Origin: Scalesia atractyloides
Taxonomy: Eukaryota; Streptophyta; Magnoliopsida; Asterales; Asteraceae
Length of the DNA: 64,000 bases
Reading direction: 5' to 3'
Assembly: GCA_947069175.1 (NCBI GenBank)
Contig: CAMTDV010000018.1
Span: forward strand, 38,824,869 to 38,888,868
Position numbers and translations under genes: made by a program. This document shows, piece by piece, positions 10,765-20,640 of the stretch. The notes under the pieces are model-generated. The model saw nothing but the letters and a program-made list of their open reading frames with translations. It did no database searches and was not told where the DNA came from. Within the stretch, counting starts at the first letter, position 1; each line of letters starts with the position of its first letter.

Positions 10765-11868
10765 AGAGCAACTTCATGTCTTTATCCCCATTCAAATTTT
10801 TTGTTCTTCTTCAGGATATCGTAAAATTCCTTGCATTTTTTCGAGGATCTTGATATGAACCTATTCAACGCTGCTACATGTCCTGTTAATCTCTGCACAT
10901 CCTTCATGTTGGATGGTGATTTGAGATCCAGGATAGCATTAATCTGTTTTGGGCTTGCTTATATTCCCCTCTTGGTCACCATATATCCTAGAAATTTCCC
11001 TGCCCCCACTCTGAAGTGACACTTAGCAGGATTCAGCTTCATATTATGCTGGTCCAGGATATTGAAAGCACATTCAAGATCCTGAAGATGATCCTCGGCT
11101 TTCTTGGATTTTACCACCATATTGTCAATATACACCTCCACCGTGTCCCCCAGTTTGTCTTTGAACATCATATTGACTAGCCTCTGGTATGTTGCCCCTG
11201 CATTTTTTAAACCAAAAGGCATGGCAGTATAACAGTATATACATGTTGGTGTTATGAATGTTGTGTCTTCTTGGTCGGATGGCTCCATTTGGATTTGCTG
11301 AAATCATGATGATGCATCCATAAAGGTAAGCATTTCATGACCGGCAGTTGCACCTACCATCGAATCTATATGAGGTAACGGGAATGGGTCTTTAGGCAGG
11401 CTTTATTGAGGTCTGTGTAATCTATACAAACTCTCCACTTCCCATTCTTCTTCTGGACCACCACCACATTTGCTAGCCACTTAGGAAATTTAACTTCCCT
11501 AATCATCTTGTACTTCAACAACCTTTCAACCTCCTCTTGTATAACCGCATTCCTTTCAGGAGCGAATTTCCTTCTCTTTTGTTGAATGGGCCTGAAGGAT
11601 TTGTCAATTCCAAGTTTGTGAGTTATAATATCTTTCGATATACCTGTCATGTCTCCGTGTTTCCATGCAAACATGGACATCCTGCATTTCAAAAAGTTAG
11701 TAAGCTGACTCTCAATATCCTGAGGGATACTGGTTCCTACAAGCACCGAAATATCTGGATTATCCTGGTTTAGGGCAACTTTCTTAACATCCAGCTCCGA
11801 ATTTCCACGATGTCCTGGGCTTGTATCTTTAATTGTTATCCTACCCTGGATTTTGTTGATGCCTTCAT
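10765..11868 (-). pseudogene. Reverse transcriptase of Tat element F (YIDN at the active site)
   Basis: The N-terminal part includes SFRPIQQKRRKFAPERN, KFPKWLANVVVVQKKNGKWR and CIDYTDLNKAC. After a break, the palm reads AMPFGLKNAGATYQRLVNMMF and VEVYIDNMVVKS. The expected YIDD is YIDN, from GAC-GA(C/T) to GAC-AAT, a G-to-A change at a CG step. The thumb (10765-10960) reads LTGHVAALNRFISRSS. RT needs the two adjacent aspartates for metal binding, so this copy is predicted inactive apart from its frame breaks. Confidence 0.82.
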
Positions 11869-12044
11869 CGAAGAGGAGTAGCATGCCTTCGCCTCCTGTT
11901 GGTCGCTTTCCACTTTGACTACTCCCGAAGGAGTAGGGATCTTGACACATTGATGATAGGTGGAAGACACAACTTTCATATCATGAATCCATGGCCTGCC
12001 TAATATAATAATATAGCAGGATAACAAGTCCATGACACAAAATC
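11868..12044 (-). repeat. 177-bp direct duplication in F, copy 1
   Basis: Encodes on the minus strand IIILGRPWIHDMKVVSSTYHQ, the linker between protease and RT typical of the Tat lineage. It is repeated at 12087-12263 with only a few differences. The two copies read through in one frame, so the duplication added a second linker. Confidence 0.9.
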
Positions 12045-12086
12045 GTTGCATCGAATTCACTCCTTCAACGTATACAGGCAGCTTTA

Positions 12087-12263
12087 TCGAAGAGGAGTAG
12101 CATTCCTTCTCCTCCTGTTGGTCGCTTTCCACTTTGACTACTCCCGAAGGAGTAGGGATCTTGACACATTGATGATAGGTGGAAGACACAACTTTCATAT
12201 CATGAATCCATGGCCTGCCTAATATAATAATATAGCAGAATAACAAGTCCATGACACAAAATC
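12087..12263 (-). repeat. 177-bp direct duplication in F, copy 2, abutting the gag inversion
   Basis: Same segment as 11868-12044 (differences for example gcctt/tccttc and gcagg/gcaga). It ends at 12263, precisely where sequence switches to plus-strand gag. The duplicate end therefore probably marks the inversion junction. Confidence 0.85.
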
Positions 12264-13270
12264 AGGGCAATTTCGTACCAAGCCATTCCCGGAGCAATGT
12301 TCCTGAGATACCCTCATCAGCCATGATATTAACTGTAAGGGGCCCAGGATACGCTCCCGGATATGGCCAGAATCAACAGGCTGGTAACCTATCTAATAAC
12401 GCTAATACTCTTGCTACTAAAAATGTTGGATCTCCGCATGATACAAGTGTAACCTCAGTACTCTCCAGAGAGCTTCAGAAACTGAAGGATATGATATCAA
12501 GTGTACCTGGGGTAGTGCAGCCCATACCGAAAGTGTCACAAGATAATCACAACATATCCCGTTTTGCTCGCCACATTTGTGATGCTGAAATCCCAAAGAG
12601 ATTCCAAACCCCTAACATGAAGCTTTATGATGGGACGACGGATCCTGAAGAGCATATTGCCCAGCATAGGGAGAGGATGGAAGTGAATCCTATTCCACCG
12701 GATCTTAATGAAGCATGTCTTTACAAGGGCTTGGCTCTACTCTGACAGGATCAGCCTTGAATTAGCTCTTGAGCGTTCCCTCATTCCATTACATCATTTG
12801 CTCATTTGGTTAATTTGTTTAACAGTCAATTTTCTTGTAGTTGGGGCTTTGAAAAACTAACCAGTGACCTCTACAGGATAACACAGGGGCCTCAAGAATC
12901 CCTTAGGGATTATGTGAATAAATTTAGTAGGGAACCCTTAGATATCCCATATCTTGATGTTGCTACAGCTGTACAGGCATTTAAGATGGGATTACAAAAG
13001 GATTCTCCTTTTTATCAGGATCTTGTAGTGAATCCTTGCAGGCACTTGGACAAAGCTCGAAACAGGCCTATAAGATATATCAGGCTTGAGGATGACAAGA
13101 AAATGCAAGAGATGATGAATTCATCCTCAACATATGAATCAACTAACAGGAAGTCGGAATCCTCGTACAAGCCATATCACTCGAAGTCATATGACAAGAA
13201 CGGCAGCCACAAAAAGACAAGTAATGATTTTAACAAAGCTTTTATTATAAATAGCACCACTGGCCCCATT
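12264..13270 (+). pseudogene. Gag of Tat element F, inverted relative to pol
   Basis: Plus strand, opposite to F's RT, RNase H, integrase and LTRs. The first part reads PKRFQTPNMKLYDGTTDPEEHIAQH and ends at a TGA near 12743. The second part (12806-13270) reads FSCSWGFEKLTSDLYRITQGPQESLRDYVNKF, AVQAFKMGLQKDSPFYQDL and a basic tail. These are recognisable Tat/Retand capsid motifs. The frame then runs uselessly into the primer site and LTR. Normal order for a minus-strand element would place gag on the minus strand, so an internal inversion with breakpoints near 12263 and 13255-13270 is inferred. Confidence 0.83.
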
Positions 13271-13280
13271 GTGGGCGCCA
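13262..13280 (-). other. Primer-binding site of F
   Basis: On the minus strand TGGCGCCCACAATGGGG starts three bases from the right LTR. A TGGCGCC start is usual for Tat and Athila elements (tRNA-Arg or tRNA-Asp 3' ends). The exact tRNA cannot be decided here. Confidence 0.65.
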
Positions 13281-13283
13281 AAT

Positions 13284-14027
13284 TGTTTTGGTCAAAAATT
13301 ACCGAATCAATTTAGTGATCAAATTAGTTTTGTGAGGTAGTGTGCTAGCAGTGTTTGTAAAAATATGTTGGTTTATTCGTTTATAAAAACAGTTTCATGA
13401 TATAGCCTCAGGATATGAAACTATATCAATAATCAAACAATGAGCGATAAAAGTAAAAGTGGACACAAGGTATACGAGGAAAGCCCTTGATCAATCAAGA
13501 TCTCCGGCATAAAACCTCGGGAGCTGACAATCGCAGCTGCCTCGTTCTTCTTATTACTTCAAAACTCAGGATGCAGTGCATGACAATTCCCGGATCGTTG
13601 CTATGTGTTACAAAAATTGCTAGTGAAGAGTATTTGTGTGTGATTGCGAGAGAAAGTGTCAGAATTCGAAAGTAGCAAGTGTGAGTGTCGTGACCTATCA
13701 ATCTGGTTATCCGGTATTTATAGTTACAAAGAAAAACAAACTCTCCTAAAATGGTTGGATCCCTTGGAATATTCGCTAGTGAAAGTTGTTGACCAGGTAT
13801 TGCGGCTTCAACGTCTTTCTTGCAACCATTTAGACTGAGTCTTTAGGTGAACGAGTCTCCGTGAACGTTGTGATCCTGTAGCTATGTCCTGCATGCGAAT
13901 AATTAGTAATCACCAGGATACTGCCTCATGATATTACCAATATCCTGGTCTGGTATCCTAATCGTTAACAGCTATAATTAAGTCAAGATATAATTCAGGA
14001 TATGGGCTCAGAGCTTCACCCATAAAA
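13284..14027 (-). mobile_element. F 5' LTR
   Basis: 744 bp beginning TGTTTTGGTC. The terminal CA is changed (CCCATAAAA). It is followed by the duplicated GTTAT at 14028-14032. It has about 20 bp ('gagtatttgtgtgtgattgc') not present in the left LTR. Confidence 0.88.
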
Positions 14028-14178
14028 GTTATACTCGTTATCGGGACGCTCTCACTGGCACGAATCGCTTAACCACATTATCTTATCATTTGAACGCTTA
14101 ATATAACTATCTAATACGAATCGAATCGCCAAACGAACACCTAACGTGAAAATAATGAACAAAACTTCGCCAATAGGC

Positions 14179-14386
14179 CAAGTTCGGCCGAACTTGGGCA
14201 TCCCAAGTTCGCCCGAACTTGTTCAGGCTATCAAGACATCAATACATATCACAAGTTAGCTCGATTTTACACCTTTCAAGCAGAACTGGCCAAGTTCGCC
14301 CGAACTTGTGCCAAGTTCGCTTGAAATGGTGTCAAGTTCGGCCGAACTTGATCTCATTCAGCCCATTCTCTATTCAACTATAAATA
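14179..14386 (+). promoter_or_regulatory. E 5' LTR promoter: palindrome cluster and TATA box
   Basis: Palindromes start at 14179 and 14204 (25 bp apart), then 14291, 14312 and 14333 (21 bp apart), with a degenerate one near 14243. The TATAAATACCC box is at 14379-14386, 28 bp after the last palindrome. The 3' LTR has the same layout at 22894-23126. Promoter function is inferred from position and TATA context. Confidence 0.65.
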
Positions 14387-14933
14387 CCCAACACCTCCAT
14401 TCGTGCTCTCCTTGGTGCAAGTTCGCCCGAAACATTCTCAAACCGAAAACCTTTGATTTCCCAGTAAGAATCAACACGTTTTTCATGCAAACAACAACGT
14501 TTTACTACGATTTTGCACAATGTTTTAGCTTCGTTTTTATCAAAACTCTTCTGTTTACGAAAATCTTCATCTTTTTTTATAAAAATTCTCTTTTTCACTT
14601 AGCTTATACTTAGATCTAAGTAAAACCTTTTAAACATTGATTTTTACCCAAAATTCAAACTAAATGACGCATGTTTCGTTCACTATGAAGTGGAACGAGG
14701 CGTTGTCAAGCACGATCTCAGATCTGGAAGCACAAGGACGATATTGTCACTTTGAACAAACTGGACTAACCCGTACGAACCATCAAGTTCGCCCAGATTA
14801 GTCCGAGTTTCTGTAAAATGGCTAAAACTCTCTCCAAAATACCTCTCCAGCCTAGGCTTTGCTCAGTAGCTTAAGGTTGGAGGGATGGACACTCGATTTC
14901 CTCAGCAAACGATGCATGAAGGTCTGTGATCAG

Positions 14934-15377
14934 GCGGTTCTAGACGGAAGTTAGTGGATAAATGTAAACCGATTCGGTAGAATGTTATTAAGAATGGAGT
15001 AGAAACAGAATGCAGCGGAAGTCTTCATTCATACAGAAAGAGTATACATCTTTATATGACCAGCTGTCGGAGTTCCTGGAGAGAATCCGGCAGCACCTCC
15101 CCGTAGGGATGCCAAAAACTCAAATGACAAATGAACACACACCACTTATTTATAGGGTAAGAAGTTCGCTGGTAAGTATCTAAGTTCGGGCGAACTTGAC
15201 CTTCACAGGTCAAGTTCGAGCAAACTTGACCTCCACAGGTCAAGTTCGAGCAAACTTGTTACATTTTGCACTAAAAACTCCGTATTTCGGTCGTGTGTTC
15301 AATTCTAACCTATACAATACTCAACACAGGCTCTATCTAGCCTATTCGACAAGTGACAAACACAAAGTGCACCAACA
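14934..15377 (-). mobile_element. Probable copia solo LTR inside E's 5' LTR
   Basis: A block absent from E's 3' LTR, ending GTGCACCAACA like the other copia LTRs and flanked by ATCAG at 14929-14933 and 15378-15382. The left terminus reads GCGGTTC, so the first T of the expected TG seems lost. It has a minus-strand TATAAATA at 15147-15154 and, upstream of it, three palindromes about 30 bp apart. Their spacers (gacctNcacaggtc) are themselves inverted repeats. A solo LTR is the usual product of recombination between two LTRs. Confidence 0.75.
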
Positions 15378-15431
15378 ATCAGAAAACGCACGATTTGGTG
15401 ACCAAAAAGATCAAGTTCGCTCCAAATTGAT

Positions 15432-15723
15432 CAAGTTCGCTCGAAGTTGTCACATATTTGTAACCAACTTCGGCCGAACTTGTCCAATTCCCAAGAAATT
15501 CAACCAAGTTCGCTCGAACTTGTATGGTTTCCAATGAAACCAAACAAGTTCGCCCGAACTTGTATCAACTCCAACAAAATAAGGCAAGTTCGCCTGAACT
15601 TGTTCGGTTTCTCAGGAAACCAGACAAGTTCGCCCGAACTTGTACTTCCAGTAAGCAAAACAGTCAAGTTCGCCCGAACATGTATCAAATCCAAGAGATT
15701 TGGTACAACTTCGCCCGAACTTG
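15432..15723 (+). repeat. 40-bp-period palindrome array in E 5' LTR
   Basis: Eight copies of CAAGTTCGNNCGAACTTG or close variants start at 15432, 15465, 15505, 15545, 15585, 15625, 15665 and 15706. The steps are 33, 40, 40, 40, 40, 40 and 41 bp. The 18-bp palindromes are conserved while the intervening 22 bp differ. Several spacers are themselves dyads (ggtttccaatgaaacc, ggtttctcaggaaacc, caaatccaagagatttg). It lies downstream of the TATA box, hence probably in the transcribed R/U5 part. The 3' LTR has the same array at 23684-23975. Confidence 0.92.
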
Positions 15724-16566
15724 TTCTCTGCTCCTTCAGGTTTCGACCGTTTCAGCATTTCGGAAGACTGATGTACTTCTGTTCGCTTACAGGCTGAACC
15801 GGCGCTCCCTTCAATCCACATCAGATCCCGTCTCTCTCTCTAATCGCACCAACTGTGAGTATACTTGAACCCTTTTATGCTTAAACGCACTTTTGGGTGT
15901 CACATATGTTCGTATATCAAAACACATCACACAACCCAACGCTTACTCGCAACCTGCTAATACATGACTATACGTGAAATCTGCTGAATTGTATGTGTTA
16001 CTTGATTGCTAGTACGCCACCATTAACATGATAGCTTGCTTGAGGTTGACCCGCCACCCGGAGGCCCGGGGTTGTTAAGGGTCGCATTTTCATTTCTCAT
16101 TTATTTTCTCTTTAGGATGTGACACTTGTTCGCGTGCCTCACACTCGCGGTTTGTTGGTTTACTTGAATCTAAGTAGTTACATAGTTCACATCTCTTACG
16201 TATGTCATGCGGTGTATGCTAAACGCTTTTGTATCTATTATGTAAGCAAACATGTATGCTCACCTTTACTTAATTGTATTGACATTTTATTTTAACATAT
16301 GTGGCAGGTTGATGACATCGCTGAAATGGATTAGGACTATCATTTAGAAACTCATGTATTAACATATAGGGGAGATCAAATTAGACATGTTTGAGAGGTT
16401 ATTTGATGTTTGTAATAACTTATTTGAGGATTTTATTGTTAAATAGTATGGGATATTGGACGTTTAAATATTATCGCTTAAATAGTTGTTATGGAATCTC
16501 TCGAGCAATCTGATTCGCCTAGTGCCATGCCCCGATGTTTCCGCCATCGATTGCGGTGTGACAGAT

Positions 16567-16580
16567 TGGTATCAGAGCCA
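16567..16580 (+). other. Primer-binding site of E
   Basis: TGGTATCAGAGCCA, matching the 3' end of initiator tRNA-Met, three bases after the LTR end. It is the usual primer site of Tekay-type and copia elements. Confidence 0.92.
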
Positions 16581-16690
16581 TAACTATAGGGAAATTTAGG
16601 TAGAACTGCCATGTTTGACCTAGCCTATAGTTAGGAAACCAAACCAGACTGTTACGCATTGATTAAACCCCCGAAACTCATACGAACTGA

Positions 16691-16867
16691 CAACTTCGCT
16701 CGAAGTAGGCCAAGTTCGCTCGAAATTGATCAAGTTCACCCGAACTTGATCAAGTTCGCTCAAACTTAACCAAGTTTGCCCGAAGTTAGCCAATCCCCTC
16801 TCAAAAGCTAAACAAGTTCGCTCGAAGATCAAGTTCGCCAGAAGTTGGTCAATTTCGCCTGAACTTG
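16691..16867 (+). repeat. 20-bp-period palindrome array in E leader
   Basis: Palindrome-type units start at 16691, 16711, 16731, 16751 and 16771, exactly 20 bp apart, and again at about 16813, 16830 and 16850. That nearly keeps the same 20-bp register across a degenerated gap. The units are less perfect than those in the LTR (arms such as CGAAGTTG and CAAACTTA). Confidence 0.85.
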
Positions 16868-17804
16868 ATCGTACGTCTTCGAAATGGACCTTAAAAGTAC
16901 GTATGCTTTTCCTAAAGCTACCACAATACACGTGAAGAACGCTCGTATCACACAAAACGAGTAATCAAGTCGAGATTAGGTGTGAAAACCAAGAACTCTC
17001 GATAAGATCATTTACTCCACGCATCCTCTCGCACGAGATACCATCGTTGAGTTAGGAGTGATATCCAAACCTCAACGGAAATCTCCATTTCTATCTAGTG
17101 GCACTCCTGATTTGATCGGTGGGAATAACCACAACTAGGAATGAAGTTGTTAAGTTAGGGTGAAACCCGCATCTTAATAACTAGTTCCACTACTCGATTT
17201 TCAATCTCACCAAAGTCACGATTATTTCGATGACTCAGAACACGACGTAACTGGAAGGATAAATGCCGTTAACGTTGTACGGCGAGAGCATTTGTCTAAT
17301 AGGCCAAATCGTGTGTCCGAACTCAGAGAATTCTTGAACCACTTTGGGTAGTCGCTGTCTCAAAACCTAGGACACTCCAAATTGATTTAAGCCTGCAATC
17401 ACCGATTTTATGCATCATCGAGTTTTATTTTAATTATGTGTTTAAATTTATGGATTTTTACATTTATTCGATTTCTCGCTTTATCGATTTCTCGATTTAT
17501 CGCTTTTACGCTCTATCAATGTATGCACTACTCGGACAGCTCTCGAAATCTAAAACGCTAATTAATCACCAACCAAACTAAAACGCTCAAGTTTCCTACG
17601 CGGATGTCCTCATACGTAGCTTTACTCGCTTATTTCCCTTATATCGCGCATCTCGTACGCTACGCATCATTTAGATTGAAGATGAATACGTGCAAAATAT
17701 GTGCTTACATGCTTATGTGCCTAGGTGATTATGTGCCTACGTGCTATGTGCTTATGTGCTTACGTGTTTACTTGCCTACGTGCTATATGCTTTTGTGCCT
17801 TATC

Positions 17805-17805
<1 letters not shown>

Positions 17806-17879
<74 letters not shown>
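17806..17879. repeat. (AAT)n microsatellite
   Basis: About 24 uninterrupted ATA/AAT triplets. The homologous spot in G's leader (26527-26541) has only about five ATT units, so the array expanded in E or shrank in G. It produces poly-Asn or poly-Ile open frames that are not genes. Confidence 0.97.
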
Positions 17880-17881
<2 letters not shown>

Positions 17882-17948
17882 AACTTATGAACAAAAACTT
17901 ATTATAATCAAATCTCATCAAAACAAATCCTTTATGTAGATGTCTCCC

Positions 17949-19150
17949 ATGTGATCTCACACTAGGAGGAACATCCAGCGCAACAATGCTGACAAGCGTA
18001 TCGCCTCGCTAGTAGCCAAGCAGATGGCTAAGGTCATTCCCCAGATTGTTAGCGAAATTCAGGCTGTCAGCAGCAATTCATCCGTTGATTCGAAGACGGA
18101 CGCGCCAAAGACCTCGTTCAGCTTCAAGCAATTTAAAGTGTGCAGACCTCTCACTTTCACCGGCACGGAAGGACCAAGTGCTATGTTTCATTGGTTCGAT
18201 TCCATTGAGGTCACCTTCTGCCAAAGCGGATGCCCTGAAGCTCTGCGCACCATCAACGCTACCGGCGTGTTCAAACCGAGGGCACTTGATTGGTGGACCG
18301 CGGAGTGCAACAAGCGCGGAAACGATGAAGCTTACGGGCTCACTTGGGAGGAACTCAAGGAAATCATGGTGAAAGAATTATGCCCTCCCAATGAAGTTCA
18401 GAAACTAGAGAACGAATTTTGGGATATTAAGCAAGACGGACCCGACAACGCTGGTCTCACAGCCCGTTTCAAACAGTTGAGTATCATCTGTCCCGGTCAG
18501 GTGGACACCACTGAAAAGGCAATTAAAAAGTACCTCCGTGCTCTACCTGACTTCGTTGTGGATTTTGTCCAAGCAGCACATCCTACTACTATCGAGGAGA
18601 CCAATCAGCTTGCAGCCGAAATTAATGACAAGCGTGTCCAGGCAGGTTACTTCAAAAGCCACAACAAAGTCGCCAATCAAGCTATCACCGAGCCGAGTGC
18701 TACTACCGATCTGTCTTGAGATTCAAAGTCCAATCGCCGAAGTCTCAAAAGAGAGAACCCAAGCAAGAACTGTGCAGCTGTTGCACCTTTGAACTCTCAG
18801 CCGTTTCAAGCTAGTACACCAAACGCACCGCCTGCAAAGCGTGCGTACACTGGTCCTCACCCGTTATGCTCCAAGTGTACCTACCATCAACCAGTTGGAG
18901 GCAATTGTCGTTTCTGTACCAACTGCAATATCTACGGCCATTTTACTGTCAGCTACCATTCTGGTCCTCGTCAGCCAGCTCCTCAAGCACCAGCAGCATT
19001 ACCAGCTCCACCTCGTACTCCTCAAACCAACCAGTAGCAGCCTCAGCAGCAAGCACCAGTCCCAAAAGCACGTGCTTGCTACACTTGTGGTGATCCAAAC
19101 CACTTTAGCAATGTCTGCCCACACAAAGTCGTGAAGCAAGAGCCGCAGCA
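17949..19150 (+). pseudogene. Gag of gypsy element E (stops at codon 2 and later)
   Basis: The homologous start in G is ATG-GGA-TCT-CAC. In E it reads ATG-TGA-TCT-CAC at 17949, a stop at codon 2, and the frame continues open as ...DKRIASLVAKQMAKVIPQIVSEI. The capsid core follows: SFKQFKVCRPLTFTGTEGP, ALDWWTAECNKRGNDEAYGLTWEELK. A TGA lies at about 18717 and a TAG at 19035-19037 (Gln context). The tail has a Cys-rich segment CSKCTYHQPVGGNCRFCTNC and a nucleocapsid zinc knuckle CYTCGDPNHFSNVC (CX2CX4HX4C) near 19077-19118, then a Gln/Pro-rich linker. Confidence 0.85.
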
Positions 19151-19740
19151 GCAGCAACCTCAGCCACAGCCACCACAGCCTCAGCAGCAGCAACAACCAC
19201 AGGCTGCACGTGGAAGAACCTTCAATCTCAATCACCGCTAGGCTTAGAACGACAACAATGTTGTCAATGGTACGTTCCTTGTTAATGGTATTTATGCTTC
19301 CTGTTTATTTGGTACTGGTGCCGTAACTGTTTTGTATCATTAGAATTCGAAAAACTTTAAAAATGTAAACGCGCTAAACTCCCAATGACTTTCGATGTTG
19401 AAGTTGCCACCGGAAGAACCGTTACTATTAACTCCGTCTTACGTGTTTGTTCCCTCAATCTCAACAACCACATCTTCTCGATCAATCTCATACCTATGCA
19501 TGTAGCTTCGATATCATAGTAGGCATGGATTTACTTCGTGAAAATCATGCTGAAGTTGTTTGCTTCGATAAAATGATTCGTTTTCCTCTCCCAAACGGTG
19601 ATCAACTACATGTTTACGGCGATACTCCCTCAAAGAAGTTGATGCTTATGTCATGTACTCAAGCAAGCAATTACTTGCAAAAGCAATGCATTGCTTTCCT
19701 AGCCCATATCGTGAACCCGGAGAAAGAAAAGAAAACCTAG
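19151..19740 (+). pseudogene. Aspartic protease of gypsy element E (catalytic Asp lost)
   Basis: After the Gln/Pro linker, stops interrupt at 19240-19246. The protease shows NGTFLVNGIYASCLFGTGA, where G has LFDTGAD. The catalytic Asp is Gly (GAT to GGT), and a frameshift follows at once. The C-terminal part (19447-19740) reads DIIVGMDLLRENHAEVVCFDKMIRFPLPNGD and leads to LMLMSCTQASNYLQKQC. This copy cannot process its own polyprotein. Confidence 0.83.
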
Positions 19741-20640
19741 AAAGACGTGCCAGTTGTTTGTGAATTTCCTAAAGTTTTTCCTGACGATTTACCTGGTTTA
19801 CCCCCTACTCGTGATGTTTCATTTCGTATCGATTTAATTCCCGGTGCTACTCCCGTTGCTAAAACTCCCTATCCGAAATGCACGAGCTTCTAGCCAACTT
19901 CAAGAGCTTCTTGATAAAGGCTTCATACACCCGAGCACTTCGCCATGGGGCACACCCGTTCTTTTTGTGAAAAAAAAGATGGGACGTTCTGAATGTGCAT
20001 CGATTATCATGAACTTAATAAGCTTACGATAAAGAACCGCTACCCTCTTCCTCGAATCGATGATTTGTTTGATCAGCTTTAAGGTGCTACTTGTTTCTCT
20101 AAGATTGATCTACTTTCCGGCTATCATCAGTTATGCGTATTGGAAGAAGATATTCTGAAAACCGCCTTTCGTACTCGTTATGGCCATTTCGAATTCGTGG
20201 TCATGCCTTTCGGTCTCACAAATGTACCCGCGATCTTCATGGATTTAATGAACCGTGTGTGTAAAGCTTTCTTAGATCATTTCGTCATTGTGTTTATCGA
20301 TGACATCCTTATCTACTCGAAGTCGAGAGACGAACACGGGCGCCATCTTCGTTTAGTCCTCGAACTTCTCCAAGGTAATCACCTTTATGCTAAGTTCTCT
20401 AAGTGTGAATTCTGGCTCGAAGAAGTCCAATTTCTCGGCCACATCGTTAATAGTCAAGGAATCACATCGACCCAGCAAAGATAGAAGCTGTAAAGAGTTG
20501 AATTACGCTGAAGAATGCATCTGAAATCCGTTCTTTTCTCGGATTGGCGGGCTACTACCGTCGATACATTGCCGACTTTTCGAAAATCGTTGTTCCGCTT
20601 ACCGCTTTAACTCATAAGGACAAACCTTTTGTTTGGGATT
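19741..20640 (+). pseudogene. Reverse transcriptase of gypsy element E (broken)
   Basis: Starts KDVPVVCEFPKVFPDDLPGL. The fingers show KGFIHPSTSPWGTPVLFVKKK. The palm is VVMPFGLTNVPAIFMDLMNRV and VIVFIDDILIYSKSRDEH with both aspartates, then FLGHIVNSQGI. Frame breaks lie near 19870 (deletion relative to G), 20030, 20082 (TAA) and 20480. The FIDD active site is intact although the frame is not. Confidence 0.87.

Larger units (their letters stand above)
4470..14027 (-). mobile_element. Gypsy Tat-like element F with inverted gag and antisense extra ORF
   Basis: LTRs at 4470-5193 and 13284-14027 both begin TGTTTTGGTC and are flanked by GTTAT (4465-4469 and 14028-14032). The primer site lies beside the right LTR and the polypurine tract beside the left, so the element is minus strand. 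Pol (RT, RNase H plus second archaeal-type RNase H, integrase) is minus strand at 8687-11950. Two oddities: gag at about 12264-13270 is on the plus strand, and a spliced extra ORF at 5495-7280 is antisense to pol. The Tat lineage call rests on MPFGLKNAGATYQRLVN and the dual RNase H. It has none of the CAAGTTCG palindromes found in the other elements. Confidence 0.88.
14028..16563 (+). mobile_element. E 5' LTR, second segment (interrupted by solo LTR 14934-15377)
   Basis: Resumes E's LTR after F and ends GGTGTGACA at 16563. It matches 22745-24815 of the 3' LTR closely, except for the copia solo LTR and palindrome copy number (two 25-bp units at 14179 versus three at 22894). It contains a promoter (palindromes then TATAAATA at 14379), the 40-bp palindrome array at 15432-15723 and the conserved end with CCCGATGTTTCCGCCATCG. 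Confidence 0.9.
16581..17948 (+). other. E untranslated leader with palindromes and simple repeats
   Basis: No coding sequence. It holds a 20-bp-period palindrome array (16691-16867), unique AT-rich sequence homologous to the leader pieces of G, a degenerate repeat of the words 'gtgcctacgtgc/ttatgtgc' at about 17690-17800, and an (AAT)n microsatellite at 17806-17879 just before gag. Confidence 0.85.

Noticed and set aside
14179..14350. Palindromes as heat-shock elements (GAA/TTC inverted repeats)
   Set aside because: Heat-shock elements need two bases between TTC and GAA; here the spacing is four (TTC-GNNC-GAA).
15432..15723. CRISPR-like array: 18-bp repeats with 22-bp unique spacers at a 40-bp period
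   Set aside because: The region is inside a plant LTR with eukaryotic TATA and tRNA-Met primer sites, repeats are palindromes shared with other LTRs, and there are no cas genes.
15196..15868. Several overlapping open frames of 60-116 codons with repeated FARTC, SSPEL or QVRPNL motifs on both strands
   Set aside because: They are translations of the palindrome array; the same peptide-like repeats appear wherever the array occurs, in different frames and strands.
17604..17939. Open frames rich in poly-Asn or poly-Ile
   Set aside because: They are produced by the (AAT)n microsatellite on both strands.
18999..19235. Antisense Leu/Trp-rich frame over E gag
   Set aside because: It is the reverse of the Gln/Pro-rich gag linker (CAG repeats) and has no independent support.
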